This document shows, in pieces, positions 1-10,370 of a DNA stretch of 64,000 nucleotides; within the stretch, counting starts at the first letter, position 1, and each line of letters starts with the position of its first letter. The translations under genes were made by a program, and so were the position numbers. The DNA is taken from positions 984,003-1,048,002 of the forward strand of contig NW_020312936.1 in assembly GCF_003265705.1 (NCBI RefSeq), written 5' to 3'. The stretch is from Callorhinus ursinus (Eukaryota > Chordata > Mammalia > Carnivora > Otariidae). The notes below the pieces were generated by a model. It was not told where the DNA came from. It saw only the letters and a list, made by a program, of their open reading frames with translations, and did not search any database.

Positions 1-890
1 TTCTTGAAAAGAACTTACTCATGCAGTTTGGAAGATGACCAAAAGTAAGACTAGGTTTAAGTGGTTTTTGGAACTTCCCTTCCCAGATTTATTAGATCGT
101 ATACTTTGAAATGAATCTGAAGAGTACTGCTCTAGTCATGTCTACCATGCTCAGACTGATAGCTGTGGACCCAAAGGATATAATGTTTGCCTAAGCCAAG
201 TCCCTTCATTATACCTACGACCACTGTGATTGGCAGTCTCAAAAAAACATATAAGGTGGGCAAGAGGTAATTCCCTAAGTTAAGGGAACATGGGTAAACA
301 TCCTCCATTGCAACTTTTCATGGGAAGGACCAAGGGTATTATAAAAGGTCCTTTCTTTGACAAAAGTCATTTCCACAGCGGAGTCTCTCTACTCAGTAAC
401 CCAAATTTTGCTTGAGGTTAAACTGTTCCTAAAAACAAAGGGTACATATTCTATATCCTTAAGCAGTTGGAACCTATAATGTGTGTCTTTTTCTAATGCA
501 GTGAATGGAAAATTGCTTGGCCTGTTCTTTTTTGTAGTAATGATCTTATCAATGATACCTATTTCAGTATCAATGCACCTCCCACAAGAGCAGCATCAGA
601 AAGTCTTATTTCTACCCTTAAGATATTTCTTATTATAATACATAGTTTAAGGCATAGAAAGCCCAATTATCTAGGTGAAGATCAGCCTCTACATGTGATT
701 TCTGGACTGCTTGCTTCAAATTCTCTTGGAGTGACAGGTAACAAGATTGTAGTCTTCTGTCCCTAAATGCCTGGAGGAGTAGGGGGAAATAATTTGCATT
801 TTAACAAGCACCACTGTATACTAAGCATCTGGGATTAGAAAGAGTAAAACCCAGATTAACAAAGCACAGGCTAGCCGTCCTCCTCAAATT
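1..890. other. Unique AT-rich DNA, nothing recognised
   Basis: No open frame of note, no SINE or LINE signature and no simple repeat that I can name. Base composition is typical of the non-repeat parts of this window. A very old repeat may be present but is below what I can recognise by eye. Confidence 0.5.
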
Positions 891-1010
891 TTAATCTTTT
901 CCATATGTTCATTTACCTGTATTTATTCATCCCTGTATCACTAAGTATCTAAAACAGCTTCAGGCATTTGATAGGAGTTCAATAAGATGTACTCACTTTT
1001 CTCAAGGAAG
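890..1010 (+). repeat. Possible L2 3' end
   Basis: The stretch reads like a worn LINE-2 tail: a T-rich lead, then 'aggcatttgataggagttcaataaga', which resembles the L2 ending 'tggcacatagtaggtgctcaataaa'. Similarity is loose and only about 100 bases long, so this is a weak call. The next 370 bases (1011-1380) contain nothing I recognise. Confidence 0.3.
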
Positions 1011-1379
1011 GAGAGATTGGCAAGAAAATCAACGATTATAATGCAAAGTATCAAGTGCTTTGATGGAAGAAGTAGAACAGAGGAGAACCTAATCAAGCCT
1101 CAAGAGGCGCCCTAGAGTATTTACATAAGAAGATATGGGAGACAATTCACAATGGACCTTGTACACTCCTATACATCTTTCTGAGTATGTCAGAATTGCA
1201 AGGCCCGGATTCTGATGGTCCTTGCACCCAGACCACTTCTCAGGTTTGACTAGGGAGTTGTAAATTCTGAGAATTAGACAACATAGTGCACAGCACTGTG
1301 AGGTCCTACACTGCACCTGGTCTTCCTGTTAACACACCTGTTTGCATTTGCTATAAAAGGAGAGGAAATTTACCCTAAA

Positions 1380-1875
1380 ATTGTACTCAACAATACATAG
1401 ACACATATGCATGAAGTAATTCATTGTAGCATTGTTTGTAATTGTTTATAATCTCCTATATGTCCTTAGATTGAGGAGTTGACAAAATTCTGTTACATCC
1501 ACACAATGGACAACTATGTAGCGTATATAAAAAATGAAATTCTATGAATCAGTAAAAAGAGATTACTGATTCATTGAATTTCATATTGTTAAGTGCAAAA
1601 ACAAAGTATATGAGTATCTTTATTGTATTATCTTTGTGTAAGAACAAGAAGAAATAGGAAAATATAAACGTGTCTATTTATTTTTAAAAATTGAAGAAAA
1701 AAATCCAGACTAGTGAGATGGCTTATCTACAGGAAGTGGGCGGGAACAAAGTGAAAATGATAAAAGAAATACGGGGAGGGGTGAGGACGCTTCTCTGAAT
1801 ACACCTTCAGTATAGTTCTGACTTCTGGAACCATGTTCATGTGCTTTACATTCAAGAATGATGAATTTTTAAAAA
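1380..1875 (+). mobile_element. Ancient L1 (L1ME-like) 3' end
   Basis: The order of landmarks matches the conserved end of old mammalian L1 ORF2 and its 3' UTR. These are 'attgtagcattgtttgtaat', then 'acatccacacaatgga' with 'ctatgtagc', then 'attgttaagtgcaaaa', then a purine-rich gggaggggtgagg segment, then an ending near 'ttgaaccatgttcatgtg'-like text. The copy is divergent and has no visible TSD, consistent with an age before the carnivore radiation. The L1ME subfamily is inferred. Confidence 0.65.
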
Positions 1876-2162
1876 ATTAACAAGGCTGGGTACAAACCCC
1901 CAAATAACAAAAACAAATGAATCAAACCATATTCAAATGAATAACACAATCTCACCAAAAGGGGAAACAGAAAATAATTTTGAACATAATATTTATGGAA
2001 CTGTAAACAAATAATGAGCTCCAGTTAGGTTTTTTATTTGACAGTAATATAGGTTAACAATTCTGACACTACATTCTGTATATTCTAGGATTAAGCAAAT
2101 TAGTAAATATATTATAGATAGGTATCTGCCATTTACTTTCAAATGGCTCAGAATAAAATTTA
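1876..2162. other. A-rich DNA after the L1 end
   Basis: A-rich sequence that may be the degraded tail and flank of the preceding L1. No separate element is recognisable. Confidence 0.35.
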
Positions 2163-2248
2163 TAATTATATATATGGGTGCATGTATGCATGTGTGTATA
2201 TGCACGTGCATGTGTGTGCGGATGTCCATGAGTGTGCGTGTACTGTAA
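2163..2248. repeat. Degenerate TG/TA-rich microsatellite
   Basis: A run of alternating pyrimidine-purine steps (TATATA, then TGCATGTATGCATGTGTG and GTGTGCG). No pure unit is longer than a few copies. The His-rich and Thr-rich open frames here are translations of this repeat, not genes. Confidence 0.75.
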
Positions 2249-2935
2249 GGGCAAATGCAAATTATAAATAAAAGGCTTAATTCTCCTGATCGAAAATAAG
2301 GGAGGGAAAGCCCTCCCTTTACCTTAGAGCATTTGCTTTAAAATATATGTCATTATAAGTTCTTTCTCTGTCTTTTTGAAATGCATATAAACTTTCAAAA
2401 AGCTAAATATGTCTCTTGCTAGCTTTATAACTCCAAGAATGTCTTTCTCAAGAACCTGGGAACAATTTCTTTGAAATGTAATCATCAAGGAAGACAGATA
2501 GCATCCTTATCTCCCAGTTTCTGTGGTAGGTTCGGAGCCTAACTTTGGTGGTCTCCTTCATCCCAGCTGTAAAACTACCTCTTGTCATAAATACACGAGG
2601 AATTTATTTTTCCTTTAGTTAAAGCTAATTAGCTAACACAGATGGTCATCCCAATTACCAAGTGAATTTAATATGAAGTATATGTAATTAACGGTGCTGT
2701 CAAGTCTCCATACTTGAGGACTAGGTATTGCTTATCTTGAGAACACATACGCAGTGGGTTGTATCTCCTTGGCAATATGAAAGGGTGAGATTTCTATCTA
2801 CCTAGGCAATCTCTTAGCACGTTTCCTGTGATGTACATCACATTCTGGTTGTATGCTTATTCAACAATACAATTGTTTTCTTTCTGAGGAGTGACATCAG
2901 CAAGTTAGCCAGAAAAGATCCTTCACTTGTATTCC
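2249..2935. other. Unique DNA with a short perfect hairpin
   Basis: No repeat family recognised. It contains a 9-bp perfect inverted repeat with a 4-base loop at 2298-2319 (AAGGGAGGG / CCCTCCCTT). No gene is supported. Confidence 0.5.
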
Positions 2936-3832
2936 CCACTGAGCAACAACAATTTAACATTCACCCATGGACAAAAGTGCCTTTGTGAGAGCAATGGGAT
3001 CCAGCACATGCCAAGGGACCCAGGAGGAGTCTCACCTACCTGTACAATGGGTAATAGGCAGATGAACCTCGGTCCTGGCTGTGGACGCTGCAGTGGCCTG
3101 TATATTAGCACCAGCCTCTCTGTAGCAGTCTGGAAGCCCCTGGAGAGCACTGTCTTAGACTATTACCCACAGACGAGAGAGCCTTTGTGAAAGTTTGGGA
3201 GTACAGTGGAGAAGTTCCAGCACACTGTTAGAGAGAAAGAGAAAAAAAACCCACAAACACAAACAAAGTTGAATGCGGTGAACAGGGTAAGAGGAAAAAT
3301 TTGACTTTGCCCGTGTGACCTCTTCCCCAAAAGAGGCACAGCTCACTGCCAAGGGAGACCTTCTTGGGCCCACAATTTCTCCCCCAGGGGTAAGTGACAG
3401 TGTGAGAGCGGGAGAGTATATGCAACTGCTTTCCCAGTTGTGTGGGATCCTACCAAAGATGCCCATTTCTCCCTTGCCCCAACCACAATACTGGGTCCAG
3501 AGGTGTCTGCAGGTCCCAAAGAAGTGGGGAGAGTGGCAGATAGAAATTTCAGAGGGCATTAAAAGGATGTATTTCCTTCTACACTGGGTACACCTCACCT
3601 GTAGATCCCTCCAACTGGCCCTCAGGCAACCCAAGCACTCTGTACGCCTCACCTCTACAGACCTCGAACCTATGGCCTGCACCTTGTGCCAGGCCTGGCT
3701 AGCAGAGAGAGTGAGCTTTTACAGATGGTTAGTGAGCATGCACAGAAAGCTGGCCCCCATCTACGGGTGAGGGAGAGACCACAAACTTGAGCTTTAGCAA
3801 CACACTTGGGAAAGCAAAAAGGAGGCTATCAG
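2936..3832. other. GC-richer block of unknown origin
   Basis: Clearly richer in G and C than its surroundings and free of the CanSINE and L1 3' signatures seen elsewhere. Frames of about 150 codons (plus, from 3315) and 175 codons (minus, to 3155) overlap on opposite strands. Neither shows a domain, and such mutual openness follows from composition. It abuts a plus-strand L1M ORF2 remnant at 3833, so it could be the 5' part of that element with the middle deleted, or an unrelated LTR or unique segment. Confidence 0.4.
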
Positions 3833-5090
3833 CATTGGTCCAGTGCCTTGCAGAGTACAAAGTCAGTTGCCTTTCTATACACTAACAAGAAAATATCTCA
3901 AAATGAAATAAAGAAAATAATCACATTCACAGGAACATCAAAAATAACAAAATACTTAGGAATAAATTAAACCATGAGATGAAACATCTCTACCCTCAAA
4001 ATTACAAGACTGTGAGAAAGAAATTAAAGTAGAAATAAATAAAAGATCCCATGTTCTTGGATCAGAAGAATAAATATTCTTGAAAGGAACTTCTATAAAT
4101 CAGTAGCAAAATGTCCCAATTTAAAAATGGACAATGACCCAATTAATAATACCAGTTAAAAAAGTGGGTAAAGGGTGAGACACCTGGGTGGCTCAGTGGG
4201 TTAAGCAGCTGCCTTCAGCTCAAGTTATGATCCCAGGGTCCTGGGATCGAGTCCTGCATCGGGCTCCTTGCTCAGCAGGGAGCCTACTTCTCCCTCTGCC
4301 TGCCTCTCCCCCTGCTCGTGCTTTTTCACTGTCTCTCTCTCTCTCTGATAAACAAACAAACAAACAAATAAATAAATAAATGTGTAAAGGGCTTGAATAG
4401 GCATTTATCCAAGGAAGACATACAAATGGCCAATAGGTGCATAAAAAGATGCTCACCATCACTAATCATCAGGGAAACACAAGTAAAATGACAAGAAGAT
4501 AGCACCTCATTCTTGTTAGAAGGCCTATTGCCAAAAAGACAAGAGGTAACAAGGATTGGTGAGGACAGAAAGAAAAGGGAACCTTTGTGCCCTGTTGGTG
4601 GGAATGCAAACTGGTGCAACCATGATGGAAAACAGTATAGAGGTTCCTCAAAAAATTAAAACTAGAACTACCATATGATTCAGCAATCCCACTTCTGGGG
4701 ATACATCCAAAGGAAATAAAATCAGGTTATCAAAGAGATATCTGTACCCCCATCTTCACTGCAGCATTAGTTACAATAGCCAGGATATGGGAACAACCTG
4801 TGTATAGGTGAATGAATGGATAAATGAGATGTGTTTCTACGTATATGTATATTGATATACACATCTATAGCTACCATACTGTATTATACATTTGAAAGTT
4901 GGCATTTAGAATAGATCTTAAATGCCCTCACCTTAAAAAGAAACAGTAATTATGTGAATCGATGGAGATGTTAACTAATCCTGAGGTAATCATTTTGCAA
5001 TACATAAGTATATCAAATCATCACATTATATACCTTAAATGTTATATGTCAATGATATCTCAATAAAGCAAAAAAAAAATTCTCTTCAAA
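3833..5090 (+). mobile_element. L1M (L1MA/MB-like) 3' part with poly-A, split by a CanSINE
   Basis: The ORF2 3' end is recognisable from 'cctttctatacactaac', 'atcacattcacagg', 'gatcccatgttcttgga', 'gcctattgccaaaaagac' and 'ggtgggaatgcaaactgg', and from 'gggatacatccaaaggaaat'. The 3' UTR follows, ending in 'atgtcaatgatatctcaataaa' and an A run at 5069-5078. The frame is broken and part of ORF2 is missing (a jump near 4130-4160). A CanSINE interrupts it at 4177-4380. The subfamily is judged from memory of the 3' end, so it is approximate. Confidence 0.75.
4177..4380 (+). mobile_element. CanSINE, inside L1M
   Basis: This is a carnivore tRNA-derived SINE. The head 'cacctgggtggctcagtggg' carries the polymerase III A-box region, and 'gatcccagggtcctgggatcg' carries the B-box region. 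A CT-rich stretch follows and the tail is (AAAC)n then (AAAT)n. Such elements are copied by L1 machinery. The flanks repeat imperfectly as 'gtgggtaaaggg' (4164-4175) and 'tgtgtaaagggc' (from 4380), which fits a target-site duplication in the older L1M. Confidence 0.9.
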
Positions 5091-5879
5091 AAGTTTAGGA
5101 TTTCCTGTGCAACCTATACTATAGGTTCCTCTCCATAATGTACCCCCTCTGCATGTTCAGGATTCACCTGGCCCTTCACATCAACCCCTATAGTTTGGAT
5201 GCAGGGCAATCAGCATGAATGGATAGCCATTAGGAAGATCATTTTGATCAGTATAGGATGCTTGCATCAATTGGTGTTATTAGTGCCTATGTTAATAAAG
5301 TGTTGTGATAAAGCAGGTGCAGTGAGGGTGTGAATGCTGTCTTAGTAGAGATCATCAAAGAGAAAATGAGAAAGTAGGATTCTTGACATATTCCATGTCC
5401 CATAGTAAGCTTAGGCTATAAATGTCAGTTATTAGAACTGCAATGGTATAGTTCTAATAGGGACTGGTGTCTGATGATTTCATTAAGAAGACAAATCAAG
5501 CACACTTTGTCATGTGGGACAAGTTACTTGACTAGTTAAGCAGTTACTAACACTGTAAGTCACTCAGATAGACCTTATTTCAAATCTTAGCTTTAGCTGC
5601 ATGCATTATCTAATAAAGTCCTCACATGCAGGCATGTTACAGAAAAGAAAACTACATGAAGTTTAAGTAATTGAATTAAGTCCACCATATTTAGTACTGT
5701 GCATGTGTGTATCCAATGTTAATTTCAATATGTAGCTAATTATTACAATGGAGAGGAAGACGATGACTGCATGGCTACTTGTGTAAGCTACTAAGCAAAA
5801 AATAAAAACAAAAGAATATTCCTAAACCTCTCAAAATTCACACACAATGGCGAGAAAAAACACTTATGCTATATATTAG
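5091..5879. other. Unique DNA, nothing recognised
   Basis: AT-rich, no long open frame, no named repeat seen. Confidence 0.5.
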
Positions 5880-5995
5880 GAAGCAGACTTAGAAATGTTA
5901 ATTGACTTGCCCAAGGTTACACACTAATGATTGATGAAGCTGGAATGTGAGTTCATATCTGTCTCCATACAAAGGCAATATTTGAATGACACTTC
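5880..5995 (-). repeat. MIR fragment
   Basis: Reads as the antisense of the MIR core: 'gaagcagacttagaaatgtt', 'aattgacttgcccaaggtta' and 'cacactaatgattgatgaag'. These match the familiar 'gaggaaactgag...taacttgcccaaggtcacacagct' order. Old and divergent, with no TSD. Confidence 0.65.
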
Positions 5996-6329
5996 ACATA
6001 TCTTTACTGAGCTCCATCATTATTCAAGTGTTTTACACAGGCTGTGCAAAAGTCCCTCCTCCCTCCCAAAGAGCCAACCAGAATAGCCTCAGGGTATTTG
6101 GTTTCCACACATACGTGCCCCTTTCTTGAAGCAGAATTGTTGCCTTTATACAAAATAGCATGCTTTCTGGTCTCACAAGTGTATCTGGGAGAGATACCAT
6201 ACAGTTTTGACATCTGTTACTAATTTGTGACTTTAGGGCTCAAAATGCTTTAAAATAAATGAAGCTCCATCAGATGTGTTTAGATGAGGAAGCTGAGAAA
6301 ATATAGTTCCTTTTTCCTCTCCCCACTAT
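5996..6329. other. Unique DNA
   Basis: No recognised repeat or gene. The 69-codon minus frame here has no domain signature. Confidence 0.45.
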
Positions 6330-6420
6330 GAACCTACTATTTGATAAATAGCTGTTATATATCAGTCCCTAACAAAGGTTTTACATGTCTTGTCTCACTT
6401 CATGTTTTAAAATTAACTTT
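6330..6420 (-). repeat. Possible MIR/L2 fragment
   Basis: 'tatatcagtccctaacaaaggttttacatgtcttgtctcac' resembles the antisense MIR segment 'tgtgccaggcactgtgctaagtgctttacatgtattatctca'. Short and diverged. Confidence 0.45.
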
Positions 6421-6522
6421 TGACTCAGTTGTTTTAACATAATGTCAACTATTTTAAATGTAACACCACCATTACACTTTTACTAGTAATCTTTCAGTAA
6501 TCACATTTGTGCACAAGCCTAT

Positions 6523-6541
6523 GCACACACACACACACAAA
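6523..6541. repeat. (CA)n microsatellite
   Basis: About eight CA dinucleotides in a row, followed by AAAC. Confidence 0.85.
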
Positions 6542-6606
6542 CATCAGAGTAAAGAAGGATATAACATGCTGCTTTTTAACATTGCGTCAAGATTGGTTGT
6601 GTGAGG

Positions 6607-6809
6607 GGGTGCCTGGGTGGCTCAGTCGTTGAGCATCTGCCTCGGGCTCGGGTCGTGATCCCGAGGTCCTGGGATCGAGCCCCACATCAGGCTCTCTGCT
6701 CGGCGGGAAGCCTGCTTCTCCCTCTCCCACTCTCTCTGCTTGTGTTCCCTCTCTCGCTGTGTCTCCCTCTCTCTCTGTCAAATAAATAAATAAAATCTTT
6801 GAAAAAAAA
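6607..6809 (+). mobile_element. CanSINE with perfect 18-bp TSD
   Basis: Complete element: head 'gtgcctgggtggctcagtcg', B-box region, CT-rich part and tail 'aataaataaataaaatcttt' followed by an A run. The duplication aagattggttgtgtgagg is perfect at 6589-6606 and 6810-6827, so this copy is fairly young. Open frames of about 60 codons on both strands are SINE translations. Confidence 0.95.
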
Positions 6810-6827
6810 AAGATTGGTTGTGTGAGG

Positions 6828-7299
6828 AAAGGACAAAAGTTGCTATTGTAATATTCAACTGATTCTCATATTCTCAAAAGATGTATGACCTTTTACCTGG
6901 ACTTCAGATCACTCACACTGGTCTTCATTATTAGTTGACTGAGACAAAATGACATTCCTTGAACCAAAGGAAACTAATCCCTCCAGCCTACTCTTCTTAG
7001 TTTTTCTCTTCCTTTCTCTATTCAGCTTTGCTCCATTAGGCTCCCCTCTGAATGAGTGGGCGGAATTGATTAGATGTTTGTCGAAACTTTAACAAAACAA
7101 AGATGGACGTTTCTAATCAGGGATCACAACCACAGGTGTGCAAAAAAAAAGTCACTAATAATGCAATTCAGAGATGAGCACAACACCTCTTTTTCACCTT
7201 TATTAGTCTAGCTTATTATATGCATCCTTGAAGGTTTGGTAGAGATGGTAGGGGAGGGAGAAAATGCTGTCTGCCTGCACATAGGTAAGGAACATTAAG
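6828..7299. other. Unique DNA
   Basis: No repeat or gene recognised. An A run occurs at 7142-7150. Confidence 0.45.
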
Positions 7300-7312
7300 T
7301 TCTTGGTATTTA

Positions 7313-7354
7313 TTTCTTTTTGAAGATTTTATTTATTTATTTATTTATTTATTT

Positions 7355-7385
<31 letters not shown>

Positions 7386-7583
7386 TTTAAGAGAGTGAGT
7401 GAGAGAGAGCATGAGCGTGAGCTGGGGCAGGGGGAGGAAGGAGAGGGAGAGAGAGAATTCCAAGCAGACTCTGGGCTGAGGGGAGCCTGACATGGGTTTC
7501 AGTCTCATGACCCTGAGATCATCACTTGAGCCAAAACCAAGAGCGAGACGCTCAACCAAATGAACCACCCAGGTGCCCCTAAT
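7313..7583 (-). mobile_element. CanSINE with expanded TTTA tail
   Basis: The minus-strand head lies at 7560-7580 (read as 'gaaccacccaggtgcccct'). The A-rich tail has grown into an interrupted (TTTA)n tract of about 60 bases at 7327-7386. TSD ttcttggtattta is perfect at 7300-7312 and 7584-7596. Confidence 0.93.
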
Positions 7584-7596
7584 TTCTTGGTATTTA

Positions 7597-8163
7597 AATG
7601 ACTCCGTCAGTGTGCTAGAGCTCTTCTACCTGGTCTTCCAAACCCTCTCTCATCTTTAACTTGATCTGCCCTTCTGCAAAAGGCTGTCCTTCTGCATTGT
7701 CTCACTGGTTTCTCCATGCTCTAGATCATGGTTGAGTTGGACCAGTAAGAGATATGGGAAGGAAATCGGAGGGTAATAGGAGAGTAGAGCTGAGACAGGT
7801 AGTCCACAGGTGCCCTGTCTGCTGTGTCTCCTTGGTCTGGTTATCTCATGGCCATAGCTCCTTAGGTAGCCCTCTCTCACCACTCTCAGCACTCAGGTAA
7901 TGACTCCCTATCCTGGCTCTCACGCCTTGAAGTGATAATATGTTCCCGCTGTCACAAGCCCTGTAGTATTGTAGCATCCATTATTTCTTTTTCTGAATGC
8001 TATGGGTATTCTTCCCAAATAGCCTGTTTTAGCATTCTCCTCAAGCTACCCAATTGGAGGGCACCACCTTTTCATGTCAAGACCATGACTGACAGATTCA
8101 AACTCATTCAAACAAATACAAAAGCCAGAAGTTCTTCTTGGGGAGATCACAGTGCAATGGTCT
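7597..8163 (+). repeat. Ancient interspersed repeat, unnamed family (copy 1)
   Basis: The central part (about 7770-8000) contains 'gtaatgactccctatcctgg', 'gtgataatatgttcccgctg' and 'tcacaagccctgtagtattg'. I recognise this as a common old mammalian repeat whose family name I cannot give with confidence. The copy near 20.3-20.84 kb looks related. Flanks to 8163 are unassigned. Confidence 0.4.
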
Positions 8164-8418
8164 AGGTATTAATGGGTTTGATTTCTTTTTTTTATTATCT
8201 TTTTTTAATTTTTTTTATTTCTTTTTTAAAATTTTTTTTCTGAAGCAATTAGTATAGTGCCAGGCACCAAATGAATATTAAATAAATATTTAATGAATAA
8301 ATGAGTCATGAATAAATGAATGAGTGGATGAGTAAATGAAGAGATGGATGAATTAATAATAAATAACTTGAGATCATCATTTAGCCATTTACCTTCTAAA
8401 AGCAAAGGCATGGTTCTA
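8164..8418 (+). repeat. T-rich stretch and (AATG/AATA)-rich L2-like tail
   Basis: A T-rich run (8184-8240) is followed by 'gtgccaggcaccaaatgaatatt' and a long run of AAT/ATGA units to about 8370. This resembles the end of an L2 followed by its microsatellite-like tail. Orientation is inferred from the tail. Confidence 0.4.
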
Positions 8419-8430
8419 CTGATTTTTCTT

Positions 8431-8645
8431 ATTTTTTTTAAGTATTTATTTATTTATTTTAGAGAGAGAGAGAGAGAGAGCACAAGCAGGGAGGGGAGGG
8501 ACAGAAGGAGAGGGAGAGAATTTCAAGCAGACTCCCTGCTGAGCTTGTAATCAGACCCCGGACTCCATTCTATAGCCCTGAGATCATGGCCTGAACCAAA
8601 ATCACAAGTTGATCACTGAACTGACTGAGCCACCCAGGCACCCCT
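8431..8645 (-). mobile_element. CanSINE (first of a same-target pair)
   Basis: Minus-strand copy: the T-rich tail with (GA)n is at 8440-8480, and the head reads 'gagccacccaggcacccct' at 8627-8645. It is bounded by ctgatttttctt at 8419-8430 and again at 8646-8657. The GA microsatellite is the CT-rich domain of the element. Confidence 0.92.
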
Positions 8646-8657
8646 CTGATTTTTCTT

Positions 8658-8854
8658 TTTTCTTTTTTTTTTTAATTTCTTTGAGAAAGAGAGAGAGAGT
8701 GTGTGCAAGCACATGCAGGGGGAGGGGCAGAGAGAGAGGGAGAAGCAGATTCCCCGCTGAGCAGGGACCCCCAAGATGGGGGCCCAATCCCAGGACCCTG
8801 GGATCATGACCTGGGCCAAAGGCACACTTAACCGACTAAGCCACCCAGGAGCCC
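8658..8854 (-). mobile_element. CanSINE (second of a same-target pair)
   Basis: A second minus-strand copy directly follows. Its tail is 'tttttttttttaatttcttt', it has (GA)n at 8686-8698, and its head ends 'gccacccaggagcccc'. The 10-mer ctgatttttc is present a third time at 8855-8864, so both elements entered the same target sequence, one after the other. Confidence 0.92.
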
Positions 8855-8864
8855 CTGATTTTTC

Positions 8865-9421
8865 CTATAATTTATAAACTTAATTGCCTGTGAAAGATGT
8901 AGATCTTAGACAATGAGTGTCTATGTCTATGCAGTTTTTACCCCCTTCTATATCCAGTGGTTAAATGACACATCTTTTTTCCTTGAGGCTTCTGATATTA
9001 TTTGCTTTATCATCTTCAAATACTTATTGTTACAAATGAAAACCTTTCAATATAATTAAAATTAGGTTGGTTTCAATTAATGCTACAAACTTCCAACTAG
9101 ATAGGAGCTATTTTTTTCTTTGTTTCTATTTTTTGACATTTCTGTATTCTAAGAAGTCATTTGATGTTGATGTTGATTAATCATTTACTCTCTTTAACAT
9201 TGTTACTACTGGTGACATGAATATGAGTTTAATCTTGGCCTACAGGACACATTGAGATATAAAGTTATAATATTTATTCAGGAAGGATGTCATAACATAT
9301 GGATTTATATATACAATAACTTTCTGAATGAATATTCAGAGTCATTTAACTGGAATAAATCACTAGCGTAAGAAAACCACTGGAAACCGCTACAGATTTA
9401 TGATTCAAGTAGGCAAAATCG
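8865..9421. other. Unique AT-rich DNA
   Basis: No repeat family or gene recognised. Confidence 0.45.
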
Positions 9422-9529
9422 TGGGGATCCTGACTGGCTCAGTCAGTAAAATGTGTGACTTTTGATCTTGGGGTTTGAGTTTGAGCCCCACTTTGGGTAT
9501 AAAGATTACTTAAAAAAATAAAAAGAATA
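9418..9529 (+). mobile_element. Short CanSINE subtype
   Basis: Short variant with head 'atcctgactggctcagtcag', B-box 'ggtttgagtttgagcccca' and ending 'gggtataaagattacttaaa' plus an A-rich tail. It lacks the long CT-rich domain. TSD aagtaggcaaa lies at 9407-9417 and 9530-9540. The number of changes suggests an older subtype than its neighbours. Confidence 0.85.
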
Positions 9530-9540
9530 AAGTAGGCAAA

Positions 9541-9715
9541 CCTTAGATTGAAAACCTCTGCATATATACTTATAGTTGTATTATTTAATATCCTCTCAGC
9601 CTGTATTTCTCATATATAAGATGGTAAGGAATAAATGAGATAAGATATTTTAGCTTATATGTGTTGAGAAGTTTCCCAGTTGTAAGCACTGTCATTATTA
9701 TTATTGATATTATTT
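9541..9715 (+). repeat. MIR fragment
   Basis: 'ctgtatttctcatatataagatgg' followed by 'aaatgagataaga' and 'gttgtaagcactgtcattattatta' follows the sense MIR order: 'cagtttcctcatctgtaaaatggg', 'ttaaatgagttaat', 'gcacatagtaagcgc'. Divergent. Confidence 0.55.
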
Positions 9716-10239
9716 GTCATTTTGATAACTTCAAAATGTTTAGCGTCCTTTGTAAAAGTTTCACTTTTTTTTTTAAACTGGAAGCATTTGAAATCTATAA
9801 TTTTAATTTATTTTTTGAAAGCCATGAACAATTTTCATAATACTTTGGCTACATGCACTGAATAGGTTGGGAGACCCAGTATGTTTATCAAAAAAGTAAG
9901 AAGTTCTTAATCTCAAAGATAAAGATCTGGTATGAGCATTATACTTAGTATCCTCAGAACCAAATGCAAACCTTGAAATATGAAATTTATGTAATGTTTT
10001 AAGCCATTAGAAATATGGTTCATAATCCAATCATTAATTCATCAAATTTCACTTTACAATAATTGATGCCTGCTATAGAAAGTTCCTTTTGCAAATTTTG
10101 TTTTGAGTATTAAGCATAATCTTATAATTCTGTGATAATTAATTTTAACATTTAAATGATCATATAATTAAAAAATAAATTTCTTTTCATCAGCCCATCC
10201 CACTCCCCAGAATTAACTCTTTTAATTTATATAAAACCT
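9716..10239. other. Unique AT-rich DNA
   Basis: Nothing recognised. Confidence 0.45.
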
Positions 10240-10370
10240 ACTTAATATGACCATTATGAGGGTTACACTAACAGAGGAAAATCTGATGCTCAAAGATACT
10301 GGGTAACTTGTACATGATTACTCACTTACTACATGAAGACAGACATTAAACCCAAGGAATTTAATTCAAT
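10240..10370 (-). repeat. MIR fragment
   Basis: Antisense MIR order: 'gagggttacactaacagagg', 'aaaatctgatgctcaaagat', 'actgggtaacttgtacatga', then 'gacattaaacccaaggaa'. Confidence 0.5.

Noticed and set aside
3155..3770. Overlapping frames of 175 (minus) and 151 (plus) codons
   Set aside because: They open each other by composition, show no domain, no splice context and no conserved motif. Reported only as a compositional oddity.
4177..4260. tRNA-like sequence
   Set aside because: A-box and B-box regions belong to the tRNA-derived head of a CanSINE; no cloverleaf with intact acceptor stem. The same applies to every CanSINE head.
7327..7386. Long (TTTA)n as an independent microsatellite
   Set aside because: It is the expanded tail of the minus-strand CanSINE inside that element's TSD.
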